Notes: generated by a model from the sequence alone, not told the origin. Shown: positions 8,910 through 16,119, counted from the first letter of the stretch. The stretch: DNA of 18,154 nucleotides from Candidatus Latescibacter anaerobius SCGC AAA252-E07 (GCA_000403035.1 AQSL01000142.1:15481-33634); one strand, 5' to 3'. A program made the numbers and translations.

Positions 8910-9833
8910 CTATGGAAATGTTATATCATGTAACTCACACATTCTTTTCCCGTTCCAACCGAACGTATATGAAATGCCGAAATGAGGTTGATCTTTTCCA
9001 TACTGATTGCTTGTAATCCAAAAAGCAACTTTTGATGATTCTATGCGCCCGGCAGAAATAAGAAAATCCCACATACATCCTTTGTCGAATAATGGTGTCA
9101 GATATTTTCCTGTGCGATAATAGTCAACATAGCCCATACGACTCTGGAAGTGAAGTATAAACGATTCCCAAAATTGTTTTTCAATAATGTTTAAATCAAG
9201 ACCAGCCCTTATGTTGCTCGGGCCGACACTTGTTCTGTGCGATAGTGCTATGAATCCATTGATAAAAACGCTTTTACTATTCCAGATTAAAGGTTTATAT
9301 CTCAAAAATGTGATGAGACCTGAATGTTTTTTATCAGGGTAGCGAAGGTTCACACGGTCAATTCCAAAAATAGTATGATAGGCGTTCTGAAGATCTTTTC
9401 CCCTAAAATTGCCGCTTGTCATTATTCCAGAACCTGCTTGAATAATACCTGACGATGTTTCTTTTTCAATTGAAAAACGAAATGATAAAAGGTCTGATCT
9501 ATAATTCTGTGCTTTATTTGTAAGTGTATTATGGTAAATGTCAACGATCCAATTTTTTTTATTATCTTCACGAACAATCTGTAGCCAGAAACTTGCGGTT
9601 ACATAATCATCTTTCCCCTGAATAATTTTTTTTCCAAAGAGTTCCTGAATAATTAAATTATCATTCCAATATCCTATGCTTGTCTGGTATGATGATCTAT
9701 TGTTGGATGAATTACGTGAATCATCCTTGTCGAAAGCATATTCAGAATCACTTGCATTATCAGAAACACATATAACACAACATAAGAAGTAATTTAGATA
9801 TATAGTTATAAAAAATATTTTCTTGAATAACAT
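8910..9833 (-). CDS. Predicted outer-membrane protein, divergent LpxR-like (lipid A 3'-O-deacylase family?)
   Basis: This 307-residue protein begins with a hydrophobic signal-like stretch (about 5-23) and a Ser/Asn/Asp-rich linker (24-50). The body alternates in the manner of a beta-barrel and contains FGISYTFGW near the C-terminus. Three places recall LpxR/DUF2219: Asn57-Asp58-Asn59 near the first strand, DDYVTA at 75-80 (family D-x-x-Y-T-x-G), and GKDLQNAYH at 145-153, resembling the Q-x-x-x-H segment that holds the catalytic His in LpxR. LpxR removes the 3'-acyloxyacyl chain of lipid A in the outer membrane. The resemblance is weak: the Gly after Tyr-x-Thr is Ala, and the chain ends in Pro rather than an aromatic. 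It is the last gene of the HtrA-led minus-strand operon, 49 bases after its neighbour. The ribosome binding site is poor. An unclassified barrel is the alternative. Confidence 0.55.
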   Translation of the reverse strand: MLFKKIFFITIYLNYFLCCVICVSDNASDSEYAFDKDDSRNSSNNRSSYQTSIGYWNDNLIIQELFGKKIIQGKDDYVTASFWLQIVREDNKKNWIVDIYHNTLTNKAQNYRSDLLSFRFSIEKETSSGIIQAGSGIMTSGNFRGKDLQNAYHTIFGIDRVNLRYPDKKHSGLITFLRYKPLIWNSKSVFINGFIALSHRTSVGPSNIRAGLDLNIIEKQFWESFILHFQSRMGYVDYYRTGKYLTPLFDKGCMWDFLISAGRIESSKVAFWITSNQYGKDQPHFGISYTFGWNGKRMCELHDITFP

Positions 9834-9882
9834 AAATAACTCACAAGGTTACACAATACAACTTCCACATCTTATTATATAT

Positions 9883-10764
9883 CTAAAAGATAATACGAAC
9901 CCCGAGAGCACCAAGCTTATTTTCATTATTCTCTGCATATGAGTCATAGATGTTATAGAGATAGTAGATACCAAAAATACCATATTTCCCTTTACGGAAA
10001 CAATTTAACAAAAAAGTTATCTTGTTATCCGTCGATTTATCTGCCTTAATCCATAAATGCTGGCTGAGAGTAATGAAATATATCCATTGTTTATGCACTG
10101 CTAAATGATAACGGGTTTGGCTGAATAATTCATAGCGATAGTCCTGGTTCCTTGCGCTCCAGATGGAATCTGAACCATGAAGAAAAAAACCGGCATTCAC
10201 CTGAGAATTCCACTTGTTAATTATAGTATTTGAATATGCTTGATATATTTCCGGCAAATAAAGGTAGTGTGATCCCTTCATCCCTAAACCAAACCGAATG
10301 CTGTTCTGCCAGTAAGCACCTTTCTGTTCTTCTGCACGGCTGATGGAATAGAGACTTTCGTGATGTATGGAACCTTTGATATACCATTTTTCAAATTCAT
10401 ATCTGAAACCGGGAGCAATTGTATACCGTATTTTATCCAGATTAAAAATACTCGAATCCGAGCGTGAAATAATGGTCATATTTTCCACAATACCGGTAAG
10501 CACAAGCCTTTTATTCCGATAGAAATCGATGTTAGACAAGAATTCGGCACGGTATCCCGGATACAAATCGTCGTTTTTATTTACTCCATGCATGTAAGAA
10601 GCAAATGATGCGGCACCATGTGTCTGCATAATCAGCTTTGCCTCTGATAAAGAGCTTCCTGCCGAACAGAAAACTATGATAACAAAAAGAAACAACTTGT
10701 GGTGGCATACTCGTGAAATATATCCGGCATGATTTTGCATACAATCGTAAATCCGCATTTTCAT
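9883..10764 (-). CDS. Unknown predicted outer-membrane barrel, HHE paralog B
   Basis: I do not recognise the family. The 293-residue protein has a long basic N-region and a hydrophobic signal segment (about 23-39), then a beta-rich body rich in Tyr, Trp and Arg, ending in GVRIIF with a terminal Phe as in outer-membrane barrels. It is a paralog of the gene just upstream, with about four residues in ten identical by eye. Shared landmarks include THG (48-50), LYPGYR (67-72), LDKIRYT (109-115), PGFRYEF (118-124), IKGSIHHE (His134-His135-Glu136), ISR, YLYL, RYHL and YNIYD. GGGTG a few bases before ATG 10764 supports that start, although its N-terminal extension is longer than the paralog's. Only 15 bases separate it from the upstream gene, so they are co-transcribed. 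Conserved His/Glu could be catalytic or metal-binding, which is inference. Confidence 0.75.
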   Translation of the reverse strand: MKMRIYDCMQNHAGYISRVCHHKLFLFVIIVFCSAGSSLSEAKLIMQTHGAASFASYMHGVNKNDDLYPGYRAEFLSNIDFYRNKRLVLTGIVENMTIISRSDSSIFNLDKIRYTIAPGFRYEFEKWYIKGSIHHESLYSISRAEEQKGAYWQNSIRFGLGMKGSHYLYLPEIYQAYSNTIINKWNSQVNAGFFLHGSDSIWSARNQDYRYELFSQTRYHLAVHKQWIYFITLSQHLWIKADKSTDNKITFLLNCFRKGKYGIFGIYYLYNIYDSYAENNENKLGALGVRIIF

Positions 10765-10779
10765 CTAACACCCTTTTAT

Positions 10780-11595
10780 TCAGAAGATTATCCTGAAACC
10801 AAGAGAACCCATGCCGTCAGCATTATCAAGCGAAAATGTGTCATAGATATTGTAGGTGTAAAAAACACCGGCAAAATGAACAGTTCCTCTCCTGAAGGCA
10901 CTCAGTGTCAAGGTAATCTGGTGTTCCGCAGAGTTGTCGTTTTTCACCCAGGCGTTTTGACGCAAACTTGCAAAATATGCCCATCGTTGAAATGATCCAA
11001 GATGATATCGTATAAGGCTGAATACTTCAAAATTATAATCATGGTTCTGCCCGGAAAACAACGTTCGTTTTGAAGGTAAAATATATCCGACATTTATCTG
11101 AGCATCCCAGGAATTGAGAAACGAATTTCGAATATTTTTGTATTGTTCACGAAGATAGAGGTAGTAAGCCCCTTTCGTTCCGGCACCGATTTGAAAACTG
11201 TTCCACCACGTTGATCCGTTTAATTCGGGACGGCTGATGGTATGTATGCATTCGTGGTGAAGTGCACCCTTGATAAGCCATGAAGTAAATTCATACCTGA
11301 AACCCGGTGTCAGGGTATAACGGATTCTGTCCAGCCTCATCGTTTTATGTTCAGGATCACTTATGATCGTAGTCGTACCGAGCATACCGTTAATGACAAG
11401 ACGATTATGCTTATAAAAGTCAACATATGTCATAAATTCCGATCGATAACCGGGATATAATTTCTCAGAGTCATCGAAGCCATGAATGTAAGGAGAAATG
11501 GTTATATGCCCATGAGTATGCATAAGTAATTCAGCGTTAGCAGATTCTGATAAAAACAATAATAAAGACAGTATGAGGTATTTTTTTAATTTCAT
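10780..11595 (-). CDS. Unknown predicted outer-membrane barrel, HHE paralog A
   Basis: The 271-residue protein has a clean signal peptide (MKLKKY, hydrophobic 7-16, cleavage after SANA near 21) and a beta-rich mature part ending in GFRIIF. I do not recognise the family. Compared with its downstream paralog it keeps THG (27-29), LYPGYR (46-51), DFY (59-61), LDRIRYT (88-94), TPGFRYEF (96-103), IKGALHHE (His113-His114-Glu115), ISR (120-122), YLYL, RYHL (196-199) and YNIYD (248-252). Even hydrophobic/polar alternation and the terminal Phe argue for an outer-membrane barrel of about 10-14 strands. It begins 40 bases after the HtrA gene stop on the same strand. No good ribosome binding site is visible, so it may depend on coupling. 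The two copies are too different at DNA level to be a recent duplication. Confidence 0.78.
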   Translation of the reverse strand: MKLKKYLILSLLLFLSESANAELLMHTHGHITISPYIHGFDDSEKLYPGYRSEFMTYVDFYKHNRLVINGMLGTTTIISDPEHKTMRLDRIRYTLTPGFRYEFTSWLIKGALHHECIHTISRPELNGSTWWNSFQIGAGTKGAYYLYLREQYKNIRNSFLNSWDAQINVGYILPSKRTLFSGQNHDYNFEVFSLIRYHLGSFQRWAYFASLRQNAWVKNDNSAEHQITLTLSAFRRGTVHFAGVFYTYNIYDTFSLDNADGMGSLGFRIIF

Positions 11596-11635
11596 TTGTT
11601 GATCAGGAAAATCATGAAAAAATTTAATAATGATT

Positions 11636-12676
11636 TTATTCTATCTTTGTAGAAAGCTCGATGATTTTCCCCGCCCTTATGATTTTCACAGAAAGCGTAT
11701 CCCCGGATTGTAATGAATTCATAAATGAGTTGAATGTATAAAACTCAGTAATCTCATCCGGTACCGGTATACCACCGACTTCTAAAATAATATCACCACC
11801 GACAGTCAATTCTTCATCTTCAAGTAACATATTTAAATAACCTGGCCTTAATCCTAATTTCGCATAGGGAGAACCAGAAGCTACATTCTGAACGAGCAAT
11901 CCGGCAGGCTGAGGGAGATTAAATATTTCAGCAAGAGGGCCTGCGAGTAAATAACTGTTAATACCCGTCCAGAAAGATTTCTGCTTGATAAGCAATCTAT
12001 CACCTAAGTTTGATGTTACCGCAAATCCAATTCCCTCAAAACCACCGGATTGTGATAAAATATAGCTTACAATACCGATAACCTCTCCTTTCATGTTAAA
12101 CATTGGACCGCCTGAATTACCCATATTGATCGCTGCATCTGTTTGAAATAGTTCGAGAGGTGTTAGATTCCCGATAACTGTACTGCTCTTATGACGGCCA
12201 CTTATATAACCAACCGTCAACGTATGTTTCAAACCGTAGGGCGCCCCGACAATAAATGTTCTATCGCCAATCTCAGCTTTATCTGAATCCCCAAGCTTAA
12301 CTGGCTTAATATTATTAGGCTTTCTCTCCAATTGCAGCAGAGAAATATCCGCAAAGGGAGCCGATGCAATTACATTAGCAGGAATTTCCTGCCCATCGAA
12401 AAATTCAACCATAATCTTATCGGCAATCTGTACAACATGAGCCGCGGTCATTATCTTGCCGTCATCGGATATCATAACGCCGGAACCCTGGCCTTCCATG
12501 CCAAGGTAACCCTCTTTTGTAGATAGCGTGGGCTTTATTTGCAGAGTACGGATTACTACGACTGCGGGATTAACCTTATTAAAAAGCTCGCGTATTTCCT
12601 GGGCAAAAGTTTGTTTTATGTTCATAGAAAATCCAAGTATAATCACTAATAACATAATCCAATTACTTTTTTTCAT
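11636..12676 (-). CDS. HtrA/DegP-like trypsin-family serine protease with one PDZ domain
   Basis: The 346-residue protein (from ATG 12676) has a signal peptide or anchor (hydrophobic 7-17, likely cleavage near TFAQ) followed by a trypsin-like domain. The catalytic triad is complete: His80 in TAAHVV, Asp110 in FADISLL, and Ser188 in GNSGGP. One C-terminal PDZ domain (about 258-346) contains GLLVQNV, GLRPG and GGDIILEVGG. Such proteases act in the periplasm, degrading or chaperoning misfolded envelope proteins, and DegS-type members trigger envelope stress signalling. E. coli DegP has two PDZ domains and DegS one, so size and layout are closer to DegS, but orthology is not shown. It heads a minus-strand operon of outer-membrane proteins, which suggests quality control of those barrels. 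An alternative ATG at 12682 adds two residues. Confidence 0.93.
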   Translation of the reverse strand: MKKSNWIMLLVIILGFSMNIKQTFAQEIRELFNKVNPAVVVIRTLQIKPTLSTKEGYLGMEGQGSGVMISDDGKIMTAAHVVQIADKIMVEFFDGQEIPANVIASAPFADISLLQLERKPNNIKPVKLGDSDKAEIGDRTFIVGAPYGLKHTLTVGYISGRHKSSTVIGNLTPLELFQTDAAINMGNSGGPMFNMKGEVIGIVSYILSQSGGFEGIGFAVTSNLGDRLLIKQKSFWTGINSYLLAGPLAEIFNLPQPAGLLVQNVASGSPYAKLGLRPGYLNMLLEDEELTVGGDIILEVGGIPVPDEITEFYTFNSFMNSLQSGDTLSVKIIRAGKIIELSTKIE

Positions 12677-12683
12677 TTTCATA

Positions 12684-12689
12684 CCTCCA
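12684..12689 (-). promoter_or_regulatory. Ribosome binding site deciding the HtrA start
   Basis: GGAGG on the minus strand lies seven bases before ATG 12676 but only one base before ATG 12682. The spacing favours the inner ATG, giving MKKSNW as the N-terminus. Confidence 0.7.
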
Positions 12690-12717
12690 CTTTTTATGTA
12701 CCTTTAAACATAAAGTG

Positions 12718-12723
12718 ATTATA
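12718..12723 (-). promoter_or_regulatory. Candidate -10 box of the HtrA operon
   Basis: A perfect TATAAT on the minus strand lies about 40 bases upstream of the HtrA start. The -35 at 17 bases is only T-rich (TTTTTA), so an activator or alternative sigma factor may be needed. Confidence 0.35.
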
Positions 12724-12726
12724 ACT

Positions 12727-12756
12727 AATTATCAAATTAATAAAAATCAATTATCA
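12727..12756. repeat. Direct repeat AATTATCA, 22-base spacing, in the divergent promoter region
   Basis: AATTATCA occurs at 12727-12734 and 12749-12756, two helical turns apart, in the 105-base gap between the divergent HtrA operon and the YihY gene. The layout suits a regulator binding one face of the DNA. In such AT-rich sequence, chance is a real alternative. Confidence 0.35.
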
Positions 12757-12787
12757 TAAGAATAATTTTATATATAATAAAAGTATA

Positions 12788-13633
12788 ATGATTGATCTCA
12801 ATGAAATCAAACATTTAGTAAAATCAACTTGCCATGAGTGGATAAAACAAAAACCTGCCACCTTAGGCGCAGCAATAGCTTTTTATATTATCTTTTCTCT
12901 CGGACCGATTTTAGTAATTACTATAGAAATCGTTGGTTTAATCTTTGGTAAACAAGCAGCAGAAGATCAGATAGTACAAGAAATTTATAGAATTATCGGA
13001 CAAAAACCTGCAGAAGTTATTAAATCATTTATCATCCTGGCTTATTCTCCGCCTACAAGAATTATTACCACTATCCTCAGCATACCGACAGTCATGTTAG
13101 GATCAGCAATGATCTTTTTTCAACTAAAAAATACACTGAATATGATTTGGGATGTAAAACCCCGGAAAGATAAAAGATTTGTTTATACTTTAATAAATTA
13201 TGGCTCATCATTTTCAATGGTAGCACTTCTTGGAATTTTACTCATTATATTGATAATAAAAAGTTTTTCATTGGCAATTTTTAATGATTCCATCGGTCAA
13301 TTTTTACCTTTTCCCGTATATTTATTTAACATTATAGATTTGATTGTTACATTCTTTGTTACTACAATTTTATTTGCAATGTTGTATAAAATATTGCCTG
13401 ATACATATATAAAATGGTCGAATATATGGATCGGGGCACTGGTAACATCTTTTATGTTTGCAATTGGTCAGTTTATGATAGGATTGTATATAAGCAAAAC
13501 AGATATTGATACAGCATATGGTGCCCTTGGTTCATTAACTGTTCTATTAATATGGATATTTTATTCTTCTTTGATTTTTTTAGCCGGCGCTGTATTTACA
13601 AAAATCTATTCTCAGAAGAATATATTGAAATGA
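12788..13633 (+). CDS. YihY/BrkB-family (UPF0761) inner-membrane protein
   Basis: The 281-residue protein has about six membrane helices. The diagnostic start KPATLGAAIAFYIIFSLGP lies at 22-40, followed by a loop with Gln/Glu/Asp and a helix containing SAMIFFQLKNTLNMIW-like residues. Family members are mostly 280-300 residues and of uncertain function; the older name tRNA-processing ribonuclease BN was a misassignment, and BrkB was linked to serum resistance. It is transcribed away from the HtrA operon. No Shine-Dalgarno is seen before ATG 12788. TATAAT at 12773-12778 with TTATCA at 12751-12756 (16-base spacer) would put the transcript start close to the ATG, so a leaderless message is possible. 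The gene is very AT-rich but appears intact. Confidence 0.92.
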   Translation: MIDLNEIKHLVKSTCHEWIKQKPATLGAAIAFYIIFSLGPILVITIEIVGLIFGKQAAEDQIVQEIYRIIGQKPAEVIKSFIILAYSPPTRIITTILSIPTVMLGSAMIFFQLKNTLNMIWDVKPRKDKRFVYTLINYGSSFSMVALLGILLIILIIKSFSLAIFNDSIGQFLPFPVYLFNIIDLIVTFFVTTILFAMLYKILPDTYIKWSNIWIGALVTSFMFAIGQFMIGLYISKTDIDTAYGALGSLTVLLIWIFYSSLIFLAGAVFTKIYSQKNILK

Positions 13634-13650
13634 TTTGAATCAATTCTTAA

Positions 13651-13690
13651 AAAAAATACGCCTCATAAAAAATCTTCTTTATGAGACGCA
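13651..13690 (-). terminator. Intrinsic terminator, strongest on the minus strand
   Basis: Bases 13659-13669 pair with 13678-13688 (eight pairs, one mismatch, two more pairs) around an 8-base loop. On the minus strand the stem is followed by GTATTTTTTTT, a good T-tract, so it ends transcription of the small helical gene at 13721-14080. On the plus strand it may also stop YihY transcripts, but the T-tract there is weaker. Confidence 0.75.
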
Positions 13691-13720
13691 CAGTATCAAA
13701 AATATATAATTTTTATTTTC

Positions 13721-14080
13721 TTATTCAGATTTCTCTCCGCTTCCTTTAATAGCTTTCTCCACGACATCACGGGTTAGAGAAGCGGCCGATAGTAAAGCTT
13801 TCCGAACAGTTGAACCAGCTTCACTACCTATGTCATCCGCTGCTCTTGCCGCTTCTGTTATCGAAACAGCTACTTTAGCGGTTCATTCGACAGCTCCTGT
13901 AACTACCGATGCCACAGCATCCAATCCAGTTGTGCCAATCTCTTTAATGTCTTTCAGGGTATTGACAATTTGATTCTTCACAGCCCCCCGTAAAGCATCG
14001 AGGATATCATCTGCACCTTCAACAGCGGTAACAACGATATTTTTTGTTTCGGTCACGAGTTTGGCCAGCATAATTCTCAT
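13721..14080 (-). pseudogene. Small helical-repeat protein gene interrupted by an in-frame TGA
   Basis: The frame from ATG 14080 (or ATG 14071, which has a weak GAGA upstream) runs 65 codons to TGA at 13883-13885. It then continues in the same frame for 53 more sense codons to TAA at 13721-13723. Both halves have the same style: Ala/Val/Gly/Thr-rich amphipathic helix repeats such as VTAVEGADDIL, TGAVE and, after the stop, TAKVAVSITEAARAADD, ending in a Lys/Glu tail. The break lies at GAVE-stop-TAKVA, where Gly (GGA) would restore the repeat by one base change. I know no function; similar small proteins resemble phasin or apolipoprotein-like helices. A terminator follows directly. The base composition is more GC-rich than its neighbours. 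It is either a fresh nonsense mutation or a sequence error; TGA recoding is unlikely because intact genes here use TGA as stop. Confidence 0.65.
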
Positions 14081-14090
14081 TCTTTAGGAA

Positions 14091-14117
14091 GGCGGTGAAA
14101 AAGTATTTTCACGCGCC
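14091..14117. promoter_or_regulatory. Hairpin upstream of the helical-repeat gene
   Basis: GTGAAAA at 14095-14101 pairs perfectly with TTTTCAC at 14106-14112 around a 4-base loop, and an outer GGC/GCC (14091-14093, 14115-14117) extends it across small bulges. It begins ten bases from the ATG at 14080, so it would lie in the leader or act as an operator. No T-tract makes it a terminator for the minus strand. Confidence 0.4.
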
Positions 14118-14145
14118 CCGGCTTTTAATATGTGACTGTGTTGCC

Positions 14146-14259
14146 GTCAAGGGCAAGACAAGCCGGCCATACGCAAAACTTCTTATTTATTATTGACTTA
14201 CCCCTTGTAATATATTCTCTTTATTACTGCTAATTATACTTTATTGGTCGGCCCTTGAC
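14146..14259. repeat. 114-base stretch bounded by 9-bp inverted repeats
   Basis: GTCAAGGGC at 14146-14154 is matched by GCCCTTGAC at 14251-14259. Partial similarity continues inward (GAC and AA after a short gap). The ends are GC-rich, the 96-base interior AT-rich. That shape is what a small non-autonomous mobile element (MITE) or the relic of an IS would leave. No target-site duplication is evident: the flanks are GC on the left and AG on the right. Confidence 0.4.
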
Positions 14260-14382
14260 AGCTCATTATCACGAAGTTATGAGTTTATCACCAGACTTTT
14301 AGGGTTTTAAAAAAACATGAAATACATATGCTGTGATAATTTTAAGTTACATTTTTATGCAACAATAATTACAAACATAAGA

Positions 14383-14718
14383 CTATTTCATTTCTTCCTC
14401 TATATCAGTGGTATTAAAGATATATGAAGACACAACACCATTGGAATCAAATTTGATAACCAAATCGCGTGTAGTCGATTCACCAAACAATCTATATTTA
14501 TAATATCCGTAGGTCCATGTTCTTTTACCATCCTCTAACCCAATTCTCCATGGGGATCCAAAGATTTTGTTAATATCTTCTTTTGTTGTCTCTTCAAGTT
14601 GAATATTATTTATAGCTTCTACCGGAAATTCGCGGCCAACCATAGCACATGAAGCTATAGTAATGAGTAAAATCACGAACACGAGTGTAGTGATAAGAAT
14701 GCCGTTATTAGAAATCAT
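14383..14718 (-). CDS. BamE/SmpA-OmlA-like lipoprotein
   Basis: The 111-residue protein has a hydrophobic signal (about 7-20) and a lipobox Ile-Ala-Ser-Cys with lipidated Cys24. The remainder fits the SmpA/OmlA fold: a helix with TTKEDINKIFGSPW (family G-x-T-x-x-D-V-x-x-x-L/F-G-x-P), then RTWTYGYY and a strand pair RDLVIKFDSNGVV. In E. coli BamE is a small accessory lipoprotein of the Bam complex that steadies BamA and BamD. The domain is also used by unrelated small lipoproteins, so a Bam role is inferred, not shown. GGGGGA ten bases before ATG 14718 supports the start. A possible promoter lies under the hairpin at 14770-14812. It is intact although genes on both sides are broken. Confidence 0.75.
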   Translation of the reverse strand: MISNNGILITTLVFVILLITIASCAMVGREFPVEAINNIQLEETTKEDINKIFGSPWRIGLEDGKRTWTYGYYKYRLFGESTTRDLVIKFDSNGVVSSYIFNTTDIEEEMK

Positions 14719-14769
14719 TATTACAGATCCCCCATAACATAGATTGTTAAGTTGTACGAGCTAAAATAT

Positions 14770-14812
14770 AAAAAGTAATACTCTTGCTCAATGTTTTATG
14801 CAAGTACTTTTT
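14770..14812. terminator. Bidirectional terminator-like hairpin
   Basis: AAAAAGTA (14770-14777) and CTTGC (14783-14787), with a 5-base bulge between them, pair with GCAAG (14800-14804) and TACTTTTT (14805-14812). A T-run follows on both strands. It lies downstream of the broken barrel gene (minus strand, ending 14905), for which it is the likely terminator, and upstream of the BamE-like gene. Confidence 0.5.
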
Positions 14813-14904
14813 CTTAAATATGCTGTATGAGATTTTTCCTTATTTTTGTTATAATCTGCATTATGAAAGGATATATAAAATTGTTTGTTTTATACCACAA
14901 ATTT

Positions 14905-15997
14905 TTACCATCCAATTTTTACCTGACTTTTCATACACTTATCTTCATATACATCGGAAGCAATACCAACTTCATCAGTAAAAAATACAAAATCAAAATG
15001 AATAAGCTTGAAATTCATACCGAAACCGAAGGAATAATAGCCGGAGTTCAGACCTACACGCAATGCAAAAACATCGTAGCTTAATTCAGCACCCAAAATG
15101 AAACTTTTTTAATATGTTTTCTCTCTTGTTATCAAGAATATCTCGATAATCCGCGAGAAGTATAAGTTTTTTCCATAATAATTGTTTAACGATACCAACG
15201 TCAAAGGATGCTCCGCGGCTGTCGCCTATAAACTGAACTGTTGCACCAACTTCTTACTTAAGTAAAGGAATATAACAGAGCGTTCCCAAATCTATAGCAT
15301 AGGTTTTGTTCTTCATCTTAAACTCATCACTGATGGATTCACTGATTTCATTGAGACTGCCAAGGTCGCTTGTCTTAATTTGAAAGATATTAACACGACG
15401 TCTTTCAATATATTTAAGATTTATCCCTACTATTAATCCCGGGTATAAAAAGGTAACTGGTTGAGCATATCCGACAACAAAAACTGTTCTTGCGAACCCC
15501 TTTCCCCATACACATGGTTGATTGTTTTCCCTGCCAGTCTTAATTCCGAATTCATTTATATTGAATGCAGCGATCCCGAAACCATGATTACGATATGATA
15601 AAGCAAAATCGAACATAGGAGACACATTTAAATATCCCCATTTACCTTCATAATCGCTTAAAGCGTTAAGAAAAATTTTTTTCCCCTCTGATTTTAAATT
15701 ATTGAAGTTTTCAAAATTGTACTTATTGTAATAAATGAAATTTGAAACATCAAATAGGTGATTATTTATAGACAGCGGAAATCTAATAAGCGAAAATCGA
15801 ACATTCTTGACTTACATTAAAAGAGCAGGATTATCAACGAAGCCATTGTAGCTGAAACCACCGGCTACCTTTGCGTCACCCATGCCTATAGTTTTTGTAT
15901 TACTGTATGAAACAGTTCTATTTCCCGAAAAAACCGGAAATGTAAAGCTGAAAATTGTGAGACATACAAAAGATACAGTGAGAACTATCTTTTTCAC
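14905..15997 (-). pseudogene. Broken TraF/PorV-like (FadL-superfamily) outer-membrane barrel gene
   Basis: Joined, the reading frame gives about 360 residues. It starts at GTG 15997 with a signal peptide (MKKIVLTVSF to PVFS). The landmark GMGDAKVAGGFSYNGFVDNP then marks the start of TraF_2/UPF0164/PorV-type barrels. An in-frame TAA at 15812-15814 follows PALLM, but the same frame continues with VKNVRFSLIRFPLSINN and on through MFDFALSYRN to a second TAA at 15254-15256. It then reads EVGATVQFIGDSRGASFDVG to RENILKK, where an A run (15105-15110) must lose one base to continue as SFILGAELSYDV to the end MKSQVKIGW. The terminal Trp suits a barrel. Three lesions with an otherwise well-kept protein mean recent inactivation or errors. 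The function of the family is transport or structural in the outer membrane; substrate unknown. Confidence 0.75.
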
Positions 15998-16071
15998 CAG
16001 TCAAATCCCATTGTTTCATGAACTATCAATATTGTAAAAAATATTATCGATCGTAAATCGAAATCTTAAAA

Positions 16072-16100
16072 AGTATTTTAAAACTTCTATTACAGTTCAA
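16072..16100 (-). promoter_or_regulatory. Candidate promoter of the broken barrel gene
   Basis: On the minus strand TTGAAC (16095-16100) and AATACT (16072-16077) are 17 bases apart, about 75 bases upstream of GTG 15997. It would separate this gene from the COG3014 gene before it. Confidence 0.3.
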
Positions 16101-16119
16101 GTGGTGAAATATCGTAATC

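Larger units (their letters stand above)
14081..14382. other. Intergenic region with hairpin and inverted-repeat pair
   Basis: No gene is seen. It contains the hairpin at 14091-14117 upstream of the interrupted helical gene and the GTCAAGGGC inverted repeat at 14146-14259. The interior and the stretch 14260-14382 are AT-rich without a convincing terminator for the lipoprotein gene, which runs toward the region. Confidence 0.5.

Noticed and set aside
9883..11595. Recent tandem duplication or assembly duplication of the HHE genes
   Set aside because: The proteins differ at more than half of their positions and the DNA has no long identical stretches, so this is an old duplication.
13883..13885. 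TGA as selenocysteine or recoded glycine
   Set aside because: Intact genes in the window end with TGA, no SECIS-like hairpin was seen right after the codon, and the context predicts glycine from a single base change.
14827..15084. 85-codon plus-strand ORF with a hydrophobic N-terminus
   Set aside because: It is mostly the antisense shadow of the broken TraF/PorV-like gene, whose minus-strand reading gives a clear barrel C-terminus.
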